Assembly (NCBI GenBank): GCA_947505885.1
Contig: CANNMN010000075.1
Coordinates: 1 to 6,479, forward strand
DNA: 6,479 bases
From: Rickettsiales bacterium
Lineage (GTDB): Bacteria; Pseudomonadota; Alphaproteobacteria; Rickettsiales; UBA1997
Reading direction: 5' to 3'
Position numbers and translations under genes: made by a program. Positions 1 to 5,191 of this stretch are shown piece after piece (positions within the stretch are counted from its first letter, which is position 1; the number at the start of each line of letters is the position of its first letter). The notes below the pieces were generated by a model that was given only the letters and a program-made list of their open reading frames with translations, made no database searches and was not told the origin of the DNA.

Positions 1-344
1 ATTGGGCCCTTGTAGGATCCCGTCTTTTTCATTTCGGCGAGAGCGATTTCCTTCTGTAATTTTTCCGCAGCTTTGCGGTCAACAATTTCGCCGAGACGAT
101 TTTTGCTCAAAAGATTTTCGACATTATTAGCGAGTGAATCACCAAGCCCAGACTGAGTTGCGATCTCGTTGTTATTTTGCTCTAGTGCAAAAACTACGAT
201 CTTTTGCGTTTTGCCGTCGAGATTTTCTTTGTTCGGCATGAACTTACTTTTACTCAAAAATTGTTTTTGATACTCGTCAAAATTTTTAATGGTAGTTGAG
301 CATGAGCTTAGAACCAGTAAGAGGGCCAGATGTTTTAGTTTCAT
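1..344 (-). CDS. Putative lipoprotein, CsgG/LpoB-like N-terminal part (partial, cut by left edge)
   Basis: An open frame starts with ATG at 344 and runs off the left edge without a stop; 114 codons are visible. The N-terminus is a lipoprotein signal: Lys at 2 and 4, a Leu/Ala-rich core, and a lipobox LSSC with the acceptor Cys at residue 15. This predicts signal peptidase II processing and membrane anchoring. After a short linker come a strand (KIVVFAL, about residues 47-53), a GLGDSLANNVENLL helix (about 67-80) and a strand-helix RLGEIVDRKAAEKLQKE. That order resembles the start of the CsgG / LpoB (penicillin-binding-protein activator) fold, where 'G.G..la..l...l...g.f.vvdR' is typical. The family call is by pattern and tentative; the deciding C-terminal half lies outside the window. 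The start is chosen because it puts the lipobox at the right place; no clear Shine-Dalgarno precedes it. It lies 88 nt downstream of htpG on the same strand, so co-transcription is possible but a repeat separates them. Confidence 0.75.
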   Translation of the reverse strand, partial: MKLKHLALLLVLSSCSTTIKNFDEYQKQFLSKSKFMPNKENLDGKTQKIVVFALEQNNNEIATQSGLGDSLANNVENLLSKNRLGEIVDRKAAEKLQKEIALAEMKKTGSYKGP

Positions 345-374
345 ATTTTATTTCGTTTTTTTCTTTCTTGTCGC

Positions 375-400
375 GTCATCCCCACTTTCGCAGGGATGAC
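375..400. repeat. Short palindromic repeat, GTCATCCC type, copy 1
   Basis: Perfect 8-bp arms, GTCATCCC at 375-382 and GGGATGAC at 393-400, enclose a 10-nt loop. It lies between the end of htpG and the start of the lipoprotein gene. Its first 11 bases (GTCATCCCCAC, 375-385) are identical to the second palindrome at 5161-5171. The pattern resembles the GTCATCCCCGCGAAAGCGGGGATGAC-type dispersed repeats of many Rickettsiales and other proteobacterial genomes (recalled, not searched). On the minus strand the hairpin is followed by an A-rich rather than T-rich stretch, so it does not look like an intrinsic terminator for htpG. It may act as an mRNA-processing or stability hairpin, or simply be a dispersed repeat. 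Confidence 0.65.
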
Positions 401-432
401 TCGGAAAAATCGAGGATTAATTCATCAGCTAA

Positions 433-2310
433 TTAGTTACTCATCAAGTCTTGCAGCCTTCTGGAAAAATCTTTCGCGTCTTTGATTGGTTCGTCTTCGA
501 TGATGCAAGCGAGGTCGAATAAAGTTTCGATCTTGTCTTGCACTGCAATTTTTTTGATCTCGTCGGAATAATTTTCGTTCAAATCTTTGATGATTTTATT
601 CGCCGGATTGATCTCGAAAATTTTTGAAGTGCCTGACTGAATTTGTTTTTGTTCGAGTAAAAATCTTTCGAGACGAATATCCATCGAACCCGCGTTAACA
701 GCGAGACAAACAGGAGAATTAGTTAATTTTTTTGAGATGCGCGCATCCTTAATTTTATCGCCGAGAGTTTCTTTGATAAAGTTGATTAGGCCTTCAAATC
801 CACTATTGGTGACATCTTTTATTTCTTCGGTTTTTTCAGTTTTTTCAACAGCACCTAAATCAACATCGTGACGATTAATTGATTGAAATTCCCACTGAGA
901 ATTACCCGCTTTGTAGGGCATTACAACGGTCACCCAAAATTCATCCACCGCGTCAATTAAAAATAAAACTTCGACATCTTTCTGCGAAAAAACTTCGAGC
1001 TGCGGCGAAGATTTTATCTTGTCGACAGTTTCTCCGGTTAAGAAATAAATCTTGTCCTGCCCAGGTTTGGCGCGGTCTAAATACTCTGCGAGGGATATTA
1101 ATTTATCCGGAGATTTCGAAGAATTAAAAAGACAAATCTCGAAAATTTTCTCACGAAATTCTGACGATTCGCACAGACCTTCTTTCAAAACTGCGCCGAA
1201 ATTATTCCAGAATTTAAGGTATTCATCCAAACTCTCCGAGGCTTTTTTCTTCAGTTCGGAAAGCACTTTATTGACCAGCGATTTTCTAATTTTATCGAGC
1301 ACCAAACTGTGCTGCAAATTCTCCCGACTAATGTTGAGCGGCAAATCATCAGAGTCGACGAGACCTCGCAGAAAGCGAAGGCAAGAGGGAACCAAATTTA
1401 ATTCTTCCGATATAAAAACTTTTTTTACGTAAAGTTTTACCGAAGTTTTGCGATCGGGATGAAAGAGGTCGAATGGCTTGGTTGCTGGCACGAAAAGTAA
1501 ATTCGTGTAGCTCACTAATCCCTCCGCCTTGTTGTGAATCACCATGAATGGCTCGCCCGGCAAGTGAGAAATATGTTTGAAAAAACTTTGATACTGCTCC
1601 GCGGTGATTTCGCTTTTATCCTTTACCCACAAGGCTGAAGCAGCATTTAGCGCTTCAATTTTTGCGCCCGCTTCCAAATTTTCTGGAATGAATTCGATCT
1701 TAAAATTGATGTGATCGGAGTAGGTTTGAATCACATGTTTGATGTGAAAACGATCGCAAAAATCCGAAGCATCTTCTTTCAAATGCAGAGTAATTTTTGT
1801 GCCACGATTTAAGTTTTCTTCGCTCTCCGAGATCTTGAAATTAGAGCTTCCATCCGATTCCCACTTAAAAGTTTTTTCCTCATCAAACTTACGCGAAAGT
1901 ACTTCAACTTTGTCGGCGATCATGAAACTCGAATAAAATCCAACACCGAATTGGCCGATTAATTGTACGTCTTTTTGCTTGTCTCCGGTAAGTGATTTCA
2001 CAAAATTCTCAGTGCCCGAGCGCGCAATGGTGCCAAGGTTCTGGATCAATTCTTCACGATTCATGCCGAGGCCATTATCTTGGATGATCAACAATTTTTT
2101 TGCTTTGTTGGTGGTGAGCGAAATCTTCAATTCATCCTGCAACAAATCCGGATTTTGCGCCGCGAGGTAGCGTAATTTATCGCAAGCATCCGATGCATTT
2201 GAGACCAGCTCCCGCAAGGCTACATCCTTATTGGTGTAGAGCGAGTTAATCATTAAATTTAAAATTTTTCCGACTTCGACGTCGAAATTAAATTGCTGTT
2301 CGTTGGACAT
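433..2310 (-). CDS. htpG: Molecular chaperone HtpG (bacterial Hsp90)
   Basis: This is a cytoplasmic homodimeric ATP-dependent chaperone that remodels client proteins together with DnaK. The protein is 625 aa, essentially the family length (E. coli HtpG is 624). The N-terminal GHKL ATPase domain (about 1-230) holds the catalytic Glu34 and Mg-binding Asn38 in RELVSNASDA, DNGLGM at 78-83, GTIARSGT at 93-100 and the lid/glycine loop GQFGVGFY at 119-126. The middle domain contains LWVK (227-230), TKPFDLFHPDRK (277-288) and the phosphate-sensing Arg329 in LPLNISRENLQ. A charged stretch (EKTEKTEE) precedes the C-terminal dimerisation domain. All key residues are present, so it should be active. ATG at 2310 gives the expected MSNEQQFNFDVEV start; the upstream sequence lacks a good Shine-Dalgarno. 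It is divergent from miaA, and the shared 78-bp gap carries a possible RpoH-like promoter. The middle-domain wording is very like alphaproteobacterial (Rickettsiales) HtpG. Confidence 0.98.
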   Translation of the reverse strand: MSNEQQFNFDVEVGKILNLMINSLYTNKDVALRELVSNASDACDKLRYLAAQNPDLLQDELKISLTTNKAKKLLIIQDNGLGMNREELIQNLGTIARSGTENFVKSLTGDKQKDVQLIGQFGVGFYSSFMIADKVEVLSRKFDEEKTFKWESDGSSNFKISESEENLNRGTKITLHLKEDASDFCDRFHIKHVIQTYSDHINFKIEFIPENLEAGAKIEALNAASALWVKDKSEITAEQYQSFFKHISHLPGEPFMVIHNKAEGLVSYTNLLFVPATKPFDLFHPDRKTSVKLYVKKVFISEELNLVPSCLRFLRGLVDSDDLPLNISRENLQHSLVLDKIRKSLVNKVLSELKKKASESLDEYLKFWNNFGAVLKEGLCESSEFREKIFEICLFNSSKSPDKLISLAEYLDRAKPGQDKIYFLTGETVDKIKSSPQLEVFSQKDVEVLFLIDAVDEFWVTVVMPYKAGNSQWEFQSINRHDVDLGAVEKTEKTEEIKDVTNSGFEGLINFIKETLGDKIKDARISKKLTNSPVCLAVNAGSMDIRLERFLLEQKQIQSGTSKIFEINPANKIIKDLNENYSDEIKKIAVQDKIETLFDLACIIEDEPIKDAKDFSRRLQDLMSN

Positions 2311-2344
2311 ATTTTGGGATTTGTTGTTATTCGTAATCTGCCGC

Positions 2345-2372
2345 TAGATAGTTACCTCGAACTCCATTTCAA
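2345..2372 (-). promoter_or_regulatory. Possible htpG promoter, RpoH-like
   Basis: On the minus strand, upstream of htpG, TTGAAA (2372-2367) is followed after 16 nt by CTATCT/TATCTA (the TATCTA hexamer is at 2350-2345). The ATG lies about 34 nt further on. GTTGAA-N16-CTATCT resembles the alphaproteobacterial heat-shock sigma-32 pattern (CTTGAA-N16/17-CTATAT) better than it resembles a sigma-70 promoter, since the -10 matches TATAAT at only three positions. HtpG is a classical heat-shock protein, which makes the reading plausible. It remains a by-eye match in a 78-bp divergent region. The miaA promoter must lie in the same region or further left; the only candidate noticed is a weak TTGTTG (2321-2326) with TAGATA (2345-2350), spacing 18. 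Confidence 0.3.
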
Positions 2373-2388
2373 CTCAGAAAAAAACTAA

Positions 2389-3261
2389 ATGACGAGCTGC
2401 AATTGCTTAATAATTTCTGGCCCGACCGCTTCGGGCAAATCGCGTTTGGCCTTCGATTTGGCTGGGCGCAAAGACATCGCGATTATTAATGCTGACTCTT
2501 TGCAGCTTTATGAAGGCTTGCCAATTTTATCTTCTCAGCCCAGCGAAGCTGAGAAAAAAATCACGCCGCATTTTCTTTATTCGCATTTTAAGGCGCAGGA
2601 AAATTCTTCGGTGATGGACTGGTTGAAGCTAGTTATGGCAAGGATCGAACAAGTTAAGTCAGAGAAAAAATTGCCAGTAATTGTCGGTGGCAGCGGGATG
2701 TATATTTCAAAATTAGTCGAAGGAATTTCGGAAATGCCGACGATTTCAGAAGAGGTAAAAAAAGCAGCGCGCGAGCTTTACGAAAAAATTGGCCAAGAAG
2801 AATTTCGTCAAAAATTTGGCGAGGATAAAATAATCGACAAGCAGCGCCTAATCAGAGCTGCCGAGGTTTTTATGCAGACTGGCAAATCCATTTCTACTTG
2901 GCAGAAAGAGGCGAGAAGAACTCCTTTTCTCGAGGATTTTTTGCACATCAATCTCAACCCCGATCGTGAAAAACTTTACCAAAATTGTAACTCACGTTTT
3001 GTTGAAATGCTTGAGCAAGGAGCAATCGACGAAGTAAAAAATCTTGTCGTTGATGATGATTGTTCAGTTACTAAAACTCTTGGCTTTCGCGAAATAAAAA
3101 ATTTCCTCAGCGGCGAAATTACGCGTGAAAAAATGATCGAAATCGCCACGCAAAAAACTCGCAATTACGCCAAGAGACAGTTAACTTGGTTTCGTAATCA
3201 ATTGCCAGGAAAGCACGTATTTACTGACTCTGCGACAGCATTAAATTTTCTACAGAAATGA
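2389..3261 (+). CDS. miaA: tRNA dimethylallyltransferase MiaA
   Basis: MiaA transfers the dimethylallyl group of DMAPP to N6 of A37 in tRNAs that read codons starting with U, making i6A (the substrate for MiaB). It is cytoplasmic. The 290-aa protein is near the usual length (about 300). The P-loop GPTASGKS is at residues 11-18. The DSLQLY motif at 36-41 holds the catalytic/base-contacting Asp36, Ser37 and Gln39, followed by LPILSSQP. PHFLYSH (60-66) is the equivalent of PHHL-D, and GGSGMYI lies at 100-106. RLIRAAEVFMQTGKSISTWQ forms the family helix of the tRNA-binding insert. Near the C-terminus are KTLGFREI and the signature YAKRQLTWFRNQ. The ATG at 2389 puts the P-loop ten residues in, as expected; no clear Shine-Dalgarno is seen. 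It is the first gene of a two-gene operon: its TGA stop overlaps the start of recO. Confidence 0.97.
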   Translation: MTSCNCLIISGPTASGKSRLAFDLAGRKDIAIINADSLQLYEGLPILSSQPSEAEKKITPHFLYSHFKAQENSSVMDWLKLVMARIEQVKSEKKLPVIVGGSGMYISKLVEGISEMPTISEEVKKAARELYEKIGQEEFRQKFGEDKIIDKQRLIRAAEVFMQTGKSISTWQKEARRTPFLEDFLHINLNPDREKLYQNCNSRFVEMLEQGAIDEVKNLVVDDDCSVTKTLGFREIKNFLSGEITREKMIEIATQKTRNYAKRQLTWFRNQLPGKHVFTDSATALNFLQK

Positions 3262-4004
3262 AATTCACTGACGAAGGAATCATCATCAGCACCAAAAAAT
3301 ACGGCGAAAACTCGTTGATCGTAAAAATCTTTTCGCGCGATCACGGCATTTATCGCAGCTTCGTTCGTGGCGCAAAATCAAAAAAAACTAATGCAATTTA
3401 TCAAGTTGGAAATTTGGTTTCTTTTGAATTTCGTTCGCGCCTTGAAGACAATTTAGGCAGCTTCTTTTCGGTCAATCCAATAAGCTCCTTTTGCTCGAGA
3501 ATCATGTTTGATCATTTTCGTCTTAATTGCGTCAGATCACTATTTTCAATGCTCGATAGCCTGTTTCTTGAACGCGAGAATCATTCCGATTTTTTTGCTC
3601 AACTGCTTGCCTTCATGCAAAAAATCTCCGCCGAAACTAGCGAAAAAAGAGACATCGTGGCTGATTACATCAGGCTTGAATTAGAGATGTTGAAGGAGCT
3701 TGGATATGGAATTGACTTGTCTTCTTGTGTGGTCACTAACTCAACAACGAATCTAGCCTACGTTTCGCCAAAATCTGCGCACGCAGTTTCAATTTCTGTG
3801 GCCACTTCCCATGAAAATAAATTACTAAAATTACCGAGTTTTTTGGTCGAAGATGCGAGTGAATTTAATGATAAACATCTGCTTGAAGGCTTACATCTCA
3901 GTGGGTTTTTTCTGCAAAAATTTCTCGCCAGCGACCAACAAAAATTCTCTCACCGCGAGGAAATCAAAGGGGAAATCAAAAGAGATTTGGTAAAGATGGG
4001 GTAA
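3258..4004 (+). CDS. recO: DNA repair protein RecO
   Basis: RecO works in the RecFOR pathway. It binds DNA and SSB-coated single strands and helps load RecA at gaps. The 248-aa protein has the family layout. An N-terminal OB fold (about 1-75) contains DEGIIIS, KYGE (14-17), the HG turn (29-30) and the basic RGAKSKK (37-43); it is followed by a helical domain. Around residues 139-157 lies the ELEMLKELGYGIDLSSC segment, then LAYVSPKSAHAVS, both characteristic of alphaproteobacterial RecO. Only one cysteine is near that site, so there is no CXXC zinc knuckle of the Deinococcus type. The start codon shares ATGA with the miaA stop (4-bp overlap), which suggests translational coupling. The stop is followed 12 nt later by a long hairpin. 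The N-terminal DEG motif directly after the ATG supports this start. Confidence 0.95.
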   Translation: MKFTDEGIIISTKKYGENSLIVKIFSRDHGIYRSFVRGAKSKKTNAIYQVGNLVSFEFRSRLEDNLGSFFSVNPISSFCSRIMFDHFRLNCVRSLFSMLDSLFLERENHSDFFAQLLAFMQKISAETSEKRDIVADYIRLELEMLKELGYGIDLSSCVVTNSTTNLAYVSPKSAHAVSISVATSHENKLLKLPSFLVEDASEFNDKHLLEGLHLSGFFLQKFLASDQQKFSHREEIKGEIKRDLVKMG

Positions 4005-4016
4005 AAAATCCTCGCC

Positions 4017-4105
4017 TTAAAAACCCTTGCTGGTTGAGCGGAGTCGAAACCTCTGGAGTTTTATTCGCCAGGTTTCGACTCCGCTCAACCAGCAAGGGTT
4101 TTTAA
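4017..4105. terminator. Perfect 36-bp inverted repeat, likely bidirectional terminator between recO and the DHS-like gene
   Basis: Arms 4017-4052 and 4070-4105 are exact reverse complements over 36 bases, with a 17-nt loop (4053-4069). Each arm carries A5 on the outside and a GC-richer stem (CCCTTGCTGGTTGAGCGGAG, 4024-4043, continuing to 4052). Read on either strand the stem therefore ends in GGGTTTTT, the form of an intrinsic terminator. It sits 12 nt after the recO stop and 4 nt after the stop of the convergent minus-strand gene (stop codon at 4110-4112), where a bidirectional terminator is expected. The stem is far longer than a terminator needs, and GGTTGAGCGGAGTCGAAACC recalls dispersed palindromic repeats seen in many bacterial genomes. 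It may therefore be a repeat element that has taken on terminator function. Confidence 0.8.
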
Positions 4106-4109
4106 TTAG

Positions 4110-5129
4110 CTATTTGAACAGCTTGGCAAAATTTCTTCTTGTGCGTTTTTTCCAGAATCCGCGGTGGTAAGCATCAGAAGCTAAAAGCGGTATTACTGAA
4201 GTCGCTTCCGCAAAAACCATTTGTTCGTAAGTAGTGTCAACCTTGCCCCAAGAGCAGGCTTCTTTCAAAGTCGAAGATGAGCAAGCGCCATCGCGTGAAT
4301 CGGCAACTGTGATCTGCACTGCGTATTTATGCATTTCAGCTTCAACGCCGAGGATTTCAGCACAAACAACTGTGTCTTGAACAAAGTTCTTTGGAACGCC
4401 GCCGCCAACCATTAGAAGACCAGTTGTTCCAGCTTTGATTTTGATATCGGTCAATTCTCTGAAGTCAGCAATTGAGTCAATTGTCATGTGCTTCTTAGGA
4501 TTTTTCACTTGATGAAGAACAAGTCCGAAACCGGCAGAAGAGTCGGTGAAAGCCGGACAGAAAATCGGCACATTGTGATCGTAACAAAGCTCGATCAGCG
4601 ATTCTTTTTTCTTAGAATGTTTTTTTAGATATTTCCCCATTTCCCAAATGAACTCACGAGATGAGTAAGGACGAGCCTCGAGAGTGTTGGCGATTTTGAA
4701 AATTACGTTGTCACAATTTTGTAAATCTTTCTCGTCGATGTAAGTGTCATAAATTCTGTCGATGTAATTTTTGCGAAGGAATTGGTCATCGACGAAAGGC
4801 GTGCCTTGGTAATGTTTGAATCCAAGAGCTTCAAAGAAATCCATGTCGACGATTGAAGCGCCAGTAGCAACAATTGCATCGATCATGCCGAATTTAATCA
4901 TGTCGGCATAAACTTTCATGCAACCGCCAGCAGAAGTTGAGCCGGCTAAAGTGAGGATGTTAGAACATTTTTTGTCCTTCAGCATCATGTTAAAAATTTC
5001 AGTCGCTCTCGCCAAATCGCGTGAAGTGAATGACATGTGATCCATCTGGTCAATGATCGGGCGCGCATCAAAAGAGGTGATGTCGATATGTTTTACTGGG
5101 CGCTTTAGAAGCTCTTTTTTCGTAACCAT
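4110..5129 (-). CDS. Deoxyhypusine synthase-family enzyme, probably homospermidine-type polyamine synthase
   Basis: This NAD-dependent aminobutyl transferase fold is 339 aa from the ATG at 5129. Family marks are GSTSAGG (63-69), VATGAS (87-92), PAFTD (192-196, Asp196 matching human Asp238), GGG (242-244) and the active-site block ending KEACSWGK. Lys296 matches human Lys329, which carries the aminobutyl intermediate; Glu290, Trp294 and Asp280 match Glu323, Trp327 and Asp313. Positions matching human Asp243, His288 and Asp316 are Phe201, Asn248 and Cys283. Bacteria lack eIF5A, so the acceptor is probably a free amine such as putrescine, giving homospermidine; some bacterial relatives are annotated as making bis-guanidino polyamines from agmatine. 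It lies downstream of an ornithine-type decarboxylase on the same strand, supporting a polyamine role. The frame stays open to a GTG at 5171 and an ATG at 5165, but both lie inside a palindromic repeat, so the ATG at 5129 is preferred despite lacking a clear Shine-Dalgarno. The family is certain; the substrate is inferred. Confidence 0.9.
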   Translation of the reverse strand: MVTKKELLKRPVKHIDITSFDARPIIDQMDHMSFTSRDLARATEIFNMMLKDKKCSNILTLAGSTSAGGCMKVYADMIKFGMIDAIVATGASIVDMDFFEALGFKHYQGTPFVDDQFLRKNYIDRIYDTYIDEKDLQNCDNVIFKIANTLEARPYSSREFIWEMGKYLKKHSKKKESLIELCYDHNVPIFCPAFTDSSAGFGLVLHQVKNPKKHMTIDSIADFRELTDIKIKAGTTGLLMVGGGVPKNFVQDTVVCAEILGVEAEMHKYAVQITVADSRDGACSSSTLKEACSWGKVDTTYEQMVFAEATSVIPLLASDAYHRGFWKKRTRRNFAKLFK

Positions 5130-5160
5130 TTTTTTTAAATTAAGGTTGTTACTTAAGGCT

Positions 5161-5189
5161 GTCATCCCCACGCAAGAGGGGATCCAGGA
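5161..5189. repeat. Short palindromic repeat, GTCATCCC type, copy 2
   Basis: Arms ATCCCC (5164-5169) and GGGGAT (5178-5183) form a hairpin; after an A-A mismatch a C-G pair closes a GCAA loop. The repeat continues as CCAGGA (5184-5189). Its first 11 bases match copy 1 at 375-385 exactly and in the same orientation. It resembles the widespread GTCATCCCC...GGGGATCCAG-type dispersed repeat (recalled, not searched). It lies in the 62-nt gap between the decarboxylase stop (5192-5194) and the preferred start of the DHS-like gene (5129). There it could act as an intercistronic mRNA hairpin, for example adjusting the relative amounts of the two enzymes. Confidence 0.65.
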
Positions 5190-5191
5190 TT

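Noticed and set aside
375..400. Intrinsic terminator for htpG
   Set aside because: The hairpin is followed by an A-rich stretch, not a T-tract, in the direction of htpG transcription.
879..1432. Plus-strand open frames within htpG (82 and 126 codons, overlapping)
   Set aside because: They lie wholly inside the strongly supported htpG frame on the other strand, have no family resemblance, and look like antisense shadows.
1979..2170. Plus-strand 63-codon frame opposite the htpG ATPase domain
   Set aside because: It is antisense to the most conserved part of htpG, with no ribosome site or recognisable motif.
2976..3164. Minus-strand 62-codon frame inside miaA
   Set aside because: It is a shadow of a clear miaA coding frame with no independent support.
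4005..4109. CRISPR repeat or tRNA-like structure in the recO/DHS-like gap
   Set aside because: There is one inverted pair only, no spaced direct repeats, and no cloverleaf; the arms pair end to end as a simple hairpin.
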